Assembly (NCBI RefSeq): GCF_014066305.1 | Contig: NW_023501110.1 | Span: 62,001 to 126,000, forward strand | DNA length: 64,000 nucleotides | Direction of reading: 5' to 3' | Source of the DNA: Letharia columbiana | Lineage: Eukaryota; Ascomycota; Lecanoromycetes; Lecanorales; Parmeliaceae | Part shown: piece by piece, positions 43,113 to 54,224 of the stretch | Numbering within the stretch: position 1 is the stretch's first letter | Layout of the letters: each line of letters begins with the position of its first letter | Made by a program: the position numbers and the translations under genes | Notes under the pieces: model-generated | The model's input: only the letters and a program-made list of their open reading frames with translations | What the model was told of the DNA's origin: nothing | Databases searched by the model: none

Positions 43113-44701
43113 GGTTGCTTGGAATTTGTTTCGTCTGATACCACTGGACGAGACGGCGTCTTGATTGAGCTTTCGAAACTGTAAGATCGGCCGTTGCCAA
43201 GGATTGGAATATATGTACAGAGATCGACGACTGGTCAAAAACAGGACCAGTGCCTGAGATTTGTGCTGGGAGGAACAGGCTCATCCCCAAGATAGCTAGC
43301 ATGTTCATTCCCAAAGTCCGTCCACCAGTCCTCAACCATGGGCTTGCTTCCCTAAGAACACGGCGAGCTGCAGGTCCGTGATGGCTTCCAAATCCATGAA
43401 CGATTGGCTTGATCCCCCAAATTCCAGCCGAGTCGCACACTCCTCCAGCCTTGAAAGATTTCGAATAGAATATGGAAAAGAAAATTAGAATTCAGTATCG
43501 GAGGATAGTAGAACTACATTCATCACATACAATCTATACGCCGCTCGGCTCAGTCATGGTGGAGGTGTACCATCTCAATTCTAGAGGGGGGTATGCCGTA
43601 ATGAGCTTGCGATATGATTGCCCACGAGGAAGGAGTGTAGCTGGTGGTGAGTGATACTCCATCTCAATCTCTCCAGACTCCATACGGTAAGTACTTACAC
43701 ATGGGAGCGTTTCATCCCATCCGGGAATCTAGCCCAGAAGGTACCGAGATTGCGATCAGCCCGCCGCGCGACTTACTCGTCAAGGGCCCCTTGTGATTCT
43801 CCCACGAGACGGCGTCGTAGTGCGGTGGATTTGGACGTAAAGTGTAAAGTAGGTCATTAGTGTGAATAAAGGATTGAGGAGTGGAAAGTGGAAAGCCGTT
43901 TGCAAAAGTGAGTAAGCGCCAGCGATATTCTAGGGTGACTGACTGGTTGACGGTACTTTGCTTAGTGTAGAGGTATGAAGACCCAATCGGCTGGAGACGA
44001 GATGATTGCCGAGATTTGAGGCTCAAACTCAATATGCTAGCGTATGTCCCTTGCACTAGGTACCTTACCTTACCTACAGGCTACTGCAGCCTGCAGAAAA
44101 AATCCAACCTTTTCCTCACTTCGTCTCTTCGAGGTTCTACCTAGTCATCTCCGTTCAGCAGGAATGTGATCGAGGCATTTGTCCTGTCGGTAGATATAGC
44201 ATGGACACCTGCAATCTGCCGTCTCTGCGAGTTATATCAGATTTCTGCATGGACGTTACAGTTGCCTCGCTTACGGTTACGACATTGGTGAAAGGGATGA
44301 AACCTGCCTTATTTCTTCTCCTTCTACTTAGCCCATGTGAAAGCAAAGAAGATGATTGGGAATCGCCTGGTCAAACCGCTTGTTCTTTACACTTTTGATG
44401 ACATTTTGCTCTTCATACCTGTCAACCAGTCATCGGTCTCCCCGTCCTTACCCACTCATGGCGTTCTTCAGCTTTGCGGCTCAGCTCGCCAAGCACGTCA
44501 GCAATATAGTAAGATGCAAGATTACTCAGGCGTCTAGCCACTGCAATAATATAATGCTACCCTCCACACAATTGACCACGTCGTCGACACTTACTCGGTC
44601 GTGTGCGAGGAATATAAATCCTTGTCCAGTGTGTTGCTCTCATTGTTGCGACTCTTGATGGCCATGGCATCAGAGTACTTACACTCTTTTTACCAATATT
44701 C
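43113..44701. other. intergenic with a possible minus-strand exon
   Basis: On the minus strand 43440-43113 reads as protein-like sequence (SAGIWGIKPIVHGFGSHHGP, RVLREASPWLRTGGRTLGMN) without an ATG at its head. It may be an exon of an unrecognised gene or coincidence. The remainder, including short ORFs at 44201-44658, is unsupported. Confidence 0.35.
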
Positions 44702-47700
44702 ATGTTAATGATCTTCAAACTCAGTATGCGCATCCGCGCCGCTTCTCGACTTTATCTCGCACTCTCACTCGCTCTAACATCGAATGCCCGGCCCTGTACG
44801 TTGGACTCCCTTCTCAGTCTCCAAGTGGCCTGAATCCAGCCATCGTGCCTGTTTGTCAAGTTAGAGGCATGCAGGAAGGATGCACTTCAATTGGCGCTGT
44901 GAAATTTGCCCCCAACTGGTTTACCAGACGCTGACTTCGCGCTCAATTGTACATAGCATCTTTAAGTTCTTCGATACCCCAAATTCCCTTGGTAACCAAA
45001 AGCAGCTCGCTCGCTGCTACTTCTGCGCCTCATTATTCGTCCACATCTACAGCCTCTATCACATACTTATCAGATTGGCATAGCATCTCGTCTGGATCCT
45101 CTGTGAGCTCGTCCGATGGGCCTGGCAGCTCATTGGGATGGCTCCAAAGCTCCGCCAGTAGCCCTAGTGGCTCATCACTATCTTTGAGTGCAAAAGGCTT
45201 GACGACCGCCCCCTCCGCTTCCATCTCCTCTGCCTCCCCAGCTGTCTCTTCGTCTTCCGCCTCCTTCCCGCAGTGGTCTCCACCGGAGGTTCATGCCGCT
45301 TTCAACGGATCTTCGAATTCGTCTGGGTTCCCAAAGTTCAATGTCGATCAGAAAGAGAAGAACGTGCCTGGAATCACCGCTTCAGCGTCGTATTCAGCCT
45401 CTGGGGCCTTCAATTCCGCAATTCCCGCTTCCATTACGTCCATGAGAAACCCGTTCAACGTCACTAAACCGTTAAATCAAACGAACGTCTGTGGTGGACC
45501 CGTCTCTATTGCCTCGAGTCTGATCACATCAGGGCTGTTTCCCGCCAATGACTGCTTACCCCTCAACTGGGATCAAGGAGTCTTGGACATGCCCTATGGA
45601 GGAAATTGTTCGATGAGCCCTGGCTTTGATGGATACAACGCCAAATCATGCTCGTGCGTGAACAGTGCCGCTAAGTGGTATCACGACTACGCCACCGCAA
45701 CGGTTACTTCACAACAGTGTCAATCGAGCTACGACTTGTATGAAGCTCTGGATATTCAGACTCTGGGATGTTCTTACAATACTATCACGGAGCTGGCAAC
45801 CCCGTATCCTGCTCCGACGAGCTGCTGCGACAAATGCGAAGTGGCCGCCAGCGCCGTGCAGCTCGTTTACTGGCCACCTGCAGATGCCCCATCAAACTCT
45901 TCGAGGGAAACAAATAACACCGGCTCAAGTAATTGGAATGTGACTGCAGCACCAGTACAATCAGCGGCATCTTATGGCATCGTTGAAAATGGATTCACCT
46001 TGTGAGTGATACCCGGAAAGGTGTGAGGTACTTAGCTGATTTGAATGACAGCATCTCGCCCTCAGTCTATGTCATCTACAGCTCAATACATGCCTCAGCA
46101 TCGTGTGTGGCGCTGTTCAACAGCCACATACCCATAGGATCAGCCTATACTGCAGTCACTCGTGCCTATGACCCCAACGGACTCTCTACTGCCATCTGCG
46201 AGGCTGAGAACATGGGTGCGGGCATCGAATATTGTATTTCTCCTGTAGCCGACCAGAACAATCCCGCGTACTGCTTTCAGGGCATCGACAACGGCTGGAG
46301 GCAAATCGATTTTTCGGAGCTCTACGATCCTCCGCCGGCTTCAGACCTCCTTACCAGATATCAGTCTTGCTTTCCGGGACATTCCATCAGTGCCGATTTC
46401 GCTTCCATGATGTTCGTGAAGCCCCAGCTCGCTTTTCCGCCCGACGTTACGGACATCGATCCGGTGTGGGCAACTTGGGGTGGAAGCACTTGCACGCCGG
46501 TCAATTTAGGCGTCTACGATCCACCGCGGGTGCTGCAGAAAGCTACCGCTCTCGCACCTGTACCAACGCCGGCCGCAGATCCACAGGCTGAAAAAGCACC
46601 TCCGTCTCCAGCAGTAACTTTGAAGTCTCCTGTCGCTGCTCCCACCACGGCTGCAACTAGCGCTGCTCCTAACGACGGCGTGAAAGCAAACGATCCCGGT
46701 AGCAATAATGCGGGGATGGCAACGCCTACCACTGCGCAGTCTGACCCTGTGGCTGCTGTTGTGGATCCTGTTGATCCTTCAATCGCTGCGCAGAACGAAG
46801 GCTCGCCAGCGACTGGAAACAGTAATGTCGTAAAAGCAGGCTCGAATTCGAAATCAAACTCGGATCCAGTGGCTGCTGTTGTGGATCCGGTGAATGGTTC
46901 CGTGGGTGAGCAAAACGAAAGTTCACCCACGACTGCAAACAGTGGTGCAGTGAACGCAGGCTCGAGTTCAGACCCGAACTCGGATCCGAGCTCTGGCAAC
47001 TCTAACAGCGATCCTGTGGCTTCTGGAGGGGGAACTACGCCAGTCGATACAGAGAAGCAGTCAGGGCCGAATGCAGCGACGAACCCAGGAACTGATCCCA
47101 GCACCGACTCTGCAACTGGGAACAATGACCCTTCCACTGCTCCTATCACTCTCTTACCTCAGCTGCCTGTAGATACGGCAAAGGAGAACGGCGATACCAG
47201 CGCTATTAGTGGAAAGCCTGGGATTACGGTTGGTGGTGCCAACGGAGGCTCGAAGGGCGGCAACAATGGTGTCACGAATGGAGGCACGAGTGGAGGAAGC
47301 AGCGGCGGTACGACTGGAACTAACGAAGACACCAGTGGAGGCACTGATAGCGGGTCGAATGGCGGCATAAACGATGGTACCAGCGGCAGTCCGAACGGCG
47401 ACGGTAACACCAATCCAGCACCCATTGCCTCAGTCAACAGCCAACCGATCACCAAAGACACTTCGGGAAACATCCTGCTCTCTGGCTCAACATTGGCACC
47501 AGGCAGCACAGCCATCTTCTCCGGCCACACCATCGCCAACGCCCCTTCTGCCGTCATAATGGACGGCTCCACTTACGCTCCCTCTCCCACCACACCTTCC
47601 GCACCCTCACTCCTCGTCAACAACCAACTTCTGCACATGACCAATGGCGGCTTGAAGATCGGATCTCAGACCCTCGTCCCAGGTACCCACACCACGATGG

Positions 47701-48728
47701 ACAACCACGTGATAGACTACGCCAATCCAAGCCAGGTAATCGAAGACGGCGTAACTCACAACCTCGCTCCTGTCTCCTCTTCCAATCCTCTCGTCCTCAG
47801 CGGTCAAACCCTATCACGAACTACAAACGGCGGTCTCATAAGAGCCGGCACGACCATCGCACCCGGCCGTGCAGTCGCAATAGGCGGCCATGTCTACTCC
47901 CTCGCCGGCTCCTCGAGCCTCATCATGGACGGCAACACCTACGCCCTTCCAGCAGCCACAAATGCATATCAAATCCAAGCCGCTACCTCTTCCCCCCCAC
48001 CAATCGTACCACCCGGTCCTCTGACCCTCGCAAACGGCCTCGTCGTCACAGCCCAACCGTCCACCTCTCCAGACACGCCGCAGAACTACCTCCTCCCCAA
48101 CGGCGTCTCCCTCTCCGCCGACGGCAGCGCTGCCGTCTATTCCGGCACAACATACTCCGCTCTCCCCTCAAACGCCGGCATCCTAGCAGCCGACCCATCC
48201 GGTTCCTCCACCCTCGCCATCCCCACCGTACCGCCACCCGCCACGCCATCCGTCTACACAGCAGCCGGCGCGACCTTCACGCCCCAGCCCTCCGGCTTCG
48301 CAATCGGAGGCACCACCCTCACGCCCGGCGGCCGAGCCCTGACCACGTCGGGCACGGTCGTCAGCCTCGGCACGGGCGGGACCTTCGTCCTGGCTTCCTC
48401 GACCACGGTCCTGCCACCCCAAAGCGTCTTCACGGCCCGAGCGACCGGATTCGTCCTCGGCGGCGCGGCATACACGATCGACGGCACCGTCGTGTCGCTC
48501 GGCACGGACTCCGTCCTCTCCCTCGGCGGCACGGCGTACCGTCTCGGTCCGCAGTCCGTCTTCACGCTCGCCGGGCACACGTCCACGGCGGCGGCGACGG
48601 GGTTGGGCGGCGCCGTCGCGTCCGGGTTGAGGGGGGTGGGGTTCCAAGGCGCCGCCGCTGCAAGGGGGGTTGATGCGTGGGGCGTTGGGCTGGGGTTGGG
48701 GGTTGCGGTCGCGGCGGTTGTGCTGTGA
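44702..48728 (+). CDS. large secreted, probably GPI-anchored repeat glycoprotein
   Basis: Exons 44702-44795, 44957-46001 and 46052-48728, with introns 44796-44956 (GTACGT...TAG) and 46002-46051 (GTGAGT...CAG), 1271 aa. Exon 1 supplies a signal peptide (RLYLALSLALTSNARP). A Ser-rich stretch follows, then a Cys-rich module around residues 210-330 (NVCGGP, NDCLPLNW, KSCSCVNSAAKWYHDY, TSCCDKCEVAA) continued across intron 2 (FISPSVYVIYSSIHASA). Next is a long Ser/Thr/Asn/Gly-rich region with repeated DPVAAVVDPV and GGxxG units. The C-terminal third has ~45-residue repeats (GSTLAPGSTAIFSGH; ATFTPQPSGFAIGGTTLTPG) typical of fungal cell-wall proteins. It ends in a GPI-signal-like tail (GVGLGLGVAVAAVVL). 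Likely wall- or surface-located; exact role unknown. Confidence 0.85.
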
Positions 48729-48947
48729 GGGATGGGTCGGGGGGCGGGGGGGGGGTTATGCGTCATGATGGTTCTGGAAATGCGGGATAGCCGATACTTT
48801 TTGGTTTGATGTGATGATCGATTTTGATGTTTGTGGAGAGAGAGCGTTGGGATTGTATATATTACATTCATGTCATGACTTCGTTTCTTCATCATGGTTC
48901 ATCTCCTGCTTCTGCGCATGTGCCCCCCCCTTCGATGTATGCGCACA

Positions 48948-50336
48948 CTATATCTTTCCCAACCCCCGGAGCTTGAGGTAGACATCCGTCCCCCACCCCC
49001 AGAGGCTCTGCACCATGATGCTGCCGCCGAAGTGCTCGGCATACGCCCTGCCGAGCGGTAGACCGTAGCCCAGACCGGCGAGGCTGCTCGAGTCGCCACC
49101 CGCGCCGGATATGGCGTTGAGAGCGTCCGCGTTGCCGTTGCCGAGGTCGAGCAGTTCCTCATCGCCAAAGGTCGTGAAGCTGTAGGCCCAGATGTCGTCG
49201 AGGTTCTCGGGCGATATGCCACCCCCGTGGTCACGGATGCGGATCGTGACGCCCGGCGGTGTGTTGGAGGTTGTGGGATCCGCTCGCGAGGGATCCAGGT
49301 GTATGGACTCAGGCGGCGAGGGTGATGGGTCCGGCGCGGCTGCTATCGTGACTTCAATCGGGTCACGTTCCTTGCCGCTTTCGACCGTGGCTCGGAACGC
49401 ATTCTTGAGGAGCTCCGTGAGGATGTACTCGAGGTGTGTGGGTACATGGGCGAGTCTGGTGTCTGGCTGGCCGTTGATGATGACCGTGGGGCGTACGCCG
49501 TACTTCAGCTCACAGATCTCCGAGACGAAGGATTCGCACTGGCGGATGATTTCGGCGGGGCGAAGCGCTGTGTCGATTACGCCGATGGAGGTCGATGAGC
49601 CGTCTTGGGCATGTTGATCGTTGTGGGTACAGTGTGGTTGGGAGGAGAGATGGAGCGCAATATGCTGCTCAGCAATCAGTCGCGTCCCGATCCTGGCCCT
49701 CAGATGCTCATCCAGGAACCTGGTCACATCCCCCGGGCTGATGTATTTCCTACACTCCAGGAACCCACGGGCCAGTATGGGTATGGTATCCGCATGTGTC
49801 TGCACCAAATCTGCCATCACTTCCGTGAATTGGATCTCATCCTCGAGCGTGTTGATTTGCCGCTCTTGGTAGGGGAGCAAAGTGGAGAGGGAGTGGACAT
49901 AGTTATTGTAGATGCGGGAGATGTGCGGGTTCGAGACGACGATGAAGGGGAGGTTGCGGAGGGCTTGGATCCGGTGGGCGAGGCGGATAGGCAGCAGAGA
50001 GAGGGTGAAGTTCGCGGAGGTGAACAGAGTGGATGCGGAGAGTGGGGGACGGCCATGTCTGGGGGTTGTATGTCAGTGGGTGGATGTTGATGTAAAGAGT
50101 CAGGGATGATACTGGACGAGATCTGCCAATGTCAAAGGATGTAACGGTCGAGAAGCCAGGCGGGCTACTTGATCATTGTCGATGCTGGTAGATGCGGGCG
50201 GATGGGACCATGGTTGGTTTCTGGGCAATTGATGCGTAGCAGTTGCAAGAAGACGCCTTGACCGCTGTTTCAATGGGCAGACGATGCGAATGAGACACGG
50301 GTCTAGGATTGCTGGTCGTGCTGGCATTGCTGGCAT
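48948..50336 (-). CDS. mitochondrial pyruvate/branched-chain 2-oxoacid dehydrogenase kinase
   Basis: Exons 50336-50113 and 50058-48948, intron 50112-50059 (GTATCA...CAG), 444 aa. The join gives LADLVQHGRPPLSASTLFTS. The N-terminus is basic with hydroxylated residues (LKQRSRRLLATATHQ), a plausible mitochondrial presequence. The helical BCDHK/PDK N-domain follows (LLPIRLAHRIQALRNLP, PHISRIYNNYVHSL, VMADLVQTHADTIPILARGF). The GHKL ATPase domain has N box ELLKNAFRATVE, G1 RDHGGGISPENLD, a G2-region SFTTFG loop and GLGYGLPLGRAYAEHFGG. These kinases phosphorylate E1 alpha of the pyruvate or branched-chain complex and switch it off. Whether it is PDK- or BCKDK-like (yeast Pkp1/Pkp2) I cannot decide. 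Motifs intact. A second ATG lies three codons into the frame. Confidence 0.9.
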
Positions 50337-50405
50337 TGTGTGCTGGTTCCTGGACGGGGCACTAGGGGGGGTTTCTTGCGGAGCGGTGGAGCGGGCTTGG
50401 CATTC

Positions 50406-51217
50406 AATTAGCGTGTGCAGAAAACGTTGGAATACTTGGCACTGAGAAAATCACACACACACCACCAAAAGTAGTACTGAATAGATGAATCTTCTCCCAT
50501 ATCGCATTCTACCACCTTCCTCATCATATTTAAAGCTCCTGTATATCTCGCTTAGCCGTCCTTGGTGATTTCCTTATTGTTTCGAAATACGCCTCCCAAT
50601 CGATCGATAGAAGGGGCTTCCCCCCCACTATCCGCTCCTATGAATCGTGTTTTCTACATTTTCTGGTGCTGCCACTGGTTAAAGACAGACTTGATGGTAT
50701 CGCCTCAATGGCGTAGGGACGTCCTTAATGACTGCTGGGGTAGCAGCGGTCTATAACATCCATTAGTTTAGTCTTCAAAATCTATCTGATATGGACTCTT
50801 AAGAGCCTATTTAACTCCTTCAGGTCGGCCTCAAGGGTAGCCTCCGCTTGGCTGATGCTTGAAATACTGCTAAGGGCCCGGCGCGGCTCTCCTCAGGCAA
50901 TCGTTGGGAGTCACGGAAGGTCCCTTACAATTTAGGCCATCTGTGAAAGTGTTACTAGACGTCCTGGCCGGAGTAGGTCAGGTATCAGTGGGGAGCAAAC
51001 GAACGTCCTGTGCCGATTGGAGGCAAGCCTTCAATCACTAGGGGCATTTCGAAACACCAAGGATCGGCTAAGCGAGATATACAGGAGCTTCAAATATGAT
51101 GAGGAAGGTGGTAGAATGCGATATGGGAAGAAGATTCATCTATTCAGTACTACTTTTGGTGGTGTGTGTGTGATTTTCTCAGTGCCAAGTATTCCAACGT
51201 TTTCTGCACACGCTAAT
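50406..51217. mobile_element. 812-bp element with ~167-bp terminal inverted repeats
   Basis: The arm at 50406-50572 starts AATTAGCGTGTGCAGAAAAC and the arm at 51051-51217 is its reverse complement with only a few differences (for example one extra T in the CTTCTTCCC stretch). The arms include a CA-repeat and the phrase CTGTATATCTCGCTTAGCCG. Inside, a short second match (GTTTCGAAAT) is displaced by about 11 bp. The ~480-bp interior has no convincing ORF. Flanks read AATT on both sides, which may be target duplication or arm sequence. It fits a non-autonomous foldback-like or TIR DNA transposon. Confidence 0.85.
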
Positions 51218-51788
51218 TAAACCCCCTGTCCGCTGGTAGGGCTAATCTTACATTGCAGTCACCCCACGGAAAGTCTTTGATGCCTTCAGATGGAGATACA
51301 ATATCATTCAATCCTAGAGCAATAAGTAAGTAAAAGGCGAGCACAAGACCTGAACAATGTTCCTAACAGCCAATATCCATACACAGCCTACGTGCCGTGT
51401 CACCTTTATCATACAATTGACAGTCGCTTCCTCGTCTTTCAAACCTCCAATGATCTATCTGCCCCGAGAACGACCCTCTTTCGCTTTGAGTCAGGTGACA
51501 TGACCTGCCAGTTGCACACGCCAGCGTCGTGTCGTTCATTCTCTAATAGGTCAAGAGGTATGTTCCAAAAGTCAATCACCACTCAGCTCCCATTCCCCCT
51601 CTGCGCGAGAGTGGACTGCCCTGCGTAGTTCCCTCGCTCCGTGGGGCAGGAGCATGGCGGGCGTATACCGAGGGTTGGGGTACCGCGTCGCCAGATCCAT
51701 TCTGACCGAGGGATTTACTTATTTCTGACACAGGGAACCCGGTGCAGGCGGCCACGCCTATGAAATTAGCCATCATATCCAGCGACAT

Positions 51789-51965
51789 GCATATTGTAGA
51801 CTCCGACTTCAGCCTATGAAACTATCTATCATAGAAACCGGGCGTAAGTGGCGCGTCGGCTTGCATATTGCACACTTCGACTTCAGCCTATGAAACTATC
51901 TATCATAGAAACCGGGCGTAGGTGGCACATCGGCTTGCATATTGCACACTTCGACTTCAGCCAAT
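51789..51965. repeat. 74-bp tandem repeat, about 2.4 copies
   Basis: Units start at 51789, 51863 and 51937 with GCATATTG, share CTATGAAACTATCTATCATA and differ at a few positions (GTAGACTCC/GCACACTTC). The third copy stops after about 29 bp. Confidence 0.9.
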
Positions 51966-52194
51966 GTCTTCTGCCACGCCCTGGCTGTGGAAGTTCGCTC
52001 CAAACCAGAACATGTGCTGAAAATTGGCCCTTGGCACCAATGTCAAGTCACGCATCCTGATCATTGAAGGGTCTATTCAACAAAATCTACTCCCATAGGC
52101 ACTGCAGACCTCGAATCGCGACGGTTAGGGAGTAGCGTGTTTCACATTATTCGTCCCTGCAAGTCATCAGTCTTCCACGATCGTACCTGGCATC

Positions 52195-52940
52195 ATGTCC
52201 GACGGTGAAGATGACTATGACAGCGAATCTGACGGGTACGATATCCATGATCCACGGACGCGTGAACATGAGGCATATAAGATCGCTCAGGAAAATGCAG
52301 GAAGGGCGGCGAGAAGGTTTAAGTATGGAGACGACGTGGACGCCGACGGAAATGACTATCATCCCCGTGAAGAAGACAATGGTGATTCAATGGAGCTGCG
52401 CCTTCAGAACGCTCGCGAAGCACGAGGTTGGGCTTTTGAGTAAGGACATGAACCCTTGGTCACTTCACCGAAAAGGCAGACTGTATTGACCAAGCCTCCC
52501 GAATAGTGAGGCTAGTCGACGATACGAGTGGAACGCAAGGTGGACAGGCGGTTGTCATGACGGGGTTGAAGAGGAAGCAGATAAGCGGATGGCGGATGTA
52601 GAGAGGTGGAATGGTGAAATTGAGAAGCTAGAGTGAGTAGACTAAGAGCACCATTCCGATAGAATCACTGAGAATCAGCAGGAGACACGTTGATCAAGCT
52701 CGCGATGCTCGTACACATAACCTGGACAACGATTCAGATTCGAGCTCAGATAAAGAAGAGAGTGCAGACGACAGCAATGAAGAGTATGAAAAGAATGTTC
52801 GTGATGCGCGTGAGGCTCGGGAAAGACGATATGACCATGATGATCATGAAGAGGAGCAGGGAGCGGGAGAATATAATGATGTTGATGACGATTTGGAACT
52901 CGACTCCGACTACGATTCGGAACTCGACTCCCACGATTGA
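52195..52940 (+). CDS. small acidic hypothetical protein, three exons
   Basis: Exons 52195-52439, 52507-52632 and 52682-52940; introns 52440-52506 (GTAAGG...TAG) and 52633-52681 (GTGAGT...CAG); 209 aa. Every join is in frame: RGWAFDEASRRYEWNARW and GEIEKLERHVDQARDART. Composition is dominated by Asp, Glu and Arg: the N-terminus is DDYDSESDGYDIHDPRTR and the C-terminus is DDDLELDSDYDSELDSHD. Helical segments with repeated NAREARG/RDAREARERR-like pieces may form a coiled coil. No domain recognised. Highly acidic proteins like this can be histone or nucleic-acid-mimic chaperones, but that is speculation. The consistent phase across two introns is the main reason to accept the gene. Confidence 0.7.
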
Positions 52941-53476
52941 TTTGCCTACTTGATTCACGCTGTTTCGTTCTTTACGGATTGACTTGCCTTTTCATAAAAT
53001 TTACCTACCGCAATAGCTCAAATTCTGGTATTTGAATGCAGATAATCTACCAAGGAACCCTGATATCTAATGTAGCTTCGAGTCGAATCAACATGGCTCC
53101 AAGAGAGCGCCGCTCACCCTAGGCCTAATACAAGGTGAGGGCAGGGCACATTTTTCATGGCTTGGCAGTGGTCTCGTGGTCACGGTGACGAGAGGGGAGA
53201 GTGTTGGGATTTGGCGAATAGTACAAAGAGAGATGAGGAATGGTATCTTGGTACACGAGGTAGAAGCTCGGCTGCTAGGTCATGTGCTTTCGTAAATCTT
53301 GCCATACGGTCAAGCCATTACCATGCATCTCCCCCCTCTGCTTCAGAAGCAATGACAGCCAGTAATGCAATCCCTGACCATATCTTTTCTGTCTTAACGA
53401 GATGTTTTCCGGCTCGCTGACCATGTTCCATGCCCATCCATTCACCACGACGCTTGTCCTGGGTCTCAATGCCGTC
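52941..53476. other. intergenic, no supported gene
   Basis: 536 bp between convergent 3' ends of the acidic gene and the I9 inhibitor gene. Nothing else seen. Confidence 0.5.
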
Positions 53477-53856
53477 CTACTGAGTTCTTGCTTCCCCATC
53501 CTGCTCAACGTGGATATGGTCATCGGTCTGGAGGGTATGGACGGTGTCGTTGGGGAACTCAACACTGTTGGTAGATCAGCAATCACTGAAAGGTGGTATG
53601 AGTGTTCCGGACGTACGTGAAGCCTTTGATCAAGGTGAACTCGTGCTTGATGGTCCCGCCCTGCGATTTGGCGCTCTCCTTGGCTCTGAAAAGGTGTTAG
53701 CTGGTGGGAGCACGAGTGGCTACACCAGATCTTCTGTACTTGTCAATCTGCTCGGGAGAAGCGCCCTGCTTCAAGGTGATCTGTCGAGGCTCGTCATTAG
53801 CAAGGATGACTAGGCTGCAGCTGTTCGGCGTGACGAACATTGAACATGGTAGGCAT
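53477..53856 (-). CDS. I9 inhibitor-like small protein (proteinase B inhibitor, Pbi2 type)
   Basis: A very small four-exon gene hidden from ORF scans. Exons: 53856-53839, 53780-53740, 53685-53617 and 53564-53477; introns 58, 54 and 52 nt with GTTCGT, GTACAG and GTACGT donors and CAG acceptors. Product 71 aa. Features of subtilisin propeptide/I9 inhibitors appear in order: FNITLKQGASPEQIDKAKE (first strand and helix), SQGGTIKHEFTLIKGFTVEF (central strands) and DTVHTLQTDDHIHVEQDG (last helix and strand). Yeast Pbi2 inhibits vacuolar proteinase B and helps vacuole fusion; this protein probably does similar work. There is no signal peptide, as expected. It is divergent from BMS1, with 368 bp between the two start codons. 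Confidence 0.9.
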
Positions 53857-54224
53857 CTTGAGGTTCTTTGTTGTAGCTGGTGCACAGAACGCTCTGCTGA
53901 GATTTGGTATGATAGTTTTGATGTTGCTTTGGAATGTTGGCTTGAATGATTGATTGATGTTGTGAGATGTGAAAAAGGGTGGGATGACGAATTTGAGGAC
54001 CTTAAAGACGTGTGCAATGCGCATTGACCTACTTAAAGTACTTTACTTTATCTCACGGATAAACCCCCACAGGCCCACTCTGACGGATAAACACGCTAAT
54101 GCAGGGTACCAGATGACGTACGCACGGCTAAACGTTTCGCCGATTTCCCCATGTCAATCAAAATAAAAAAAGTGAAGCGAGAGTTCTGCTTCGGAGGAGT
54201 AGTGGGCCTTTTACCATCACAGAC
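53857..54224. promoter_or_regulatory. bidirectional promoter region between I9 inhibitor and BMS1
   Basis: 368 bp between divergent start codons. The two 5' UTRs and both promoters must lie here. A near-repeated phrase ACGGATAAAC occurs at 54055 and 54083. No factor site is asserted. Confidence 0.5.

Larger units (their letters stand above)
50337..52194. other. repeat-containing intergenic region
   Basis: 1.86 kb containing the long-TIR element (50406-51217) and the 74-bp tandem repeat (51789-51965). No ORF here resembles a gene; the longest (about 70-78 codons) overlap the repeats. Confidence 0.5.

Noticed and set aside
46514..48647. Large minus-strand ORFs over the surface glycoprotein
   Set aside because: They are antisense frames of the GC-rich repeat-coding exon; the plus frame has the signal peptide, Cys module and anchor.
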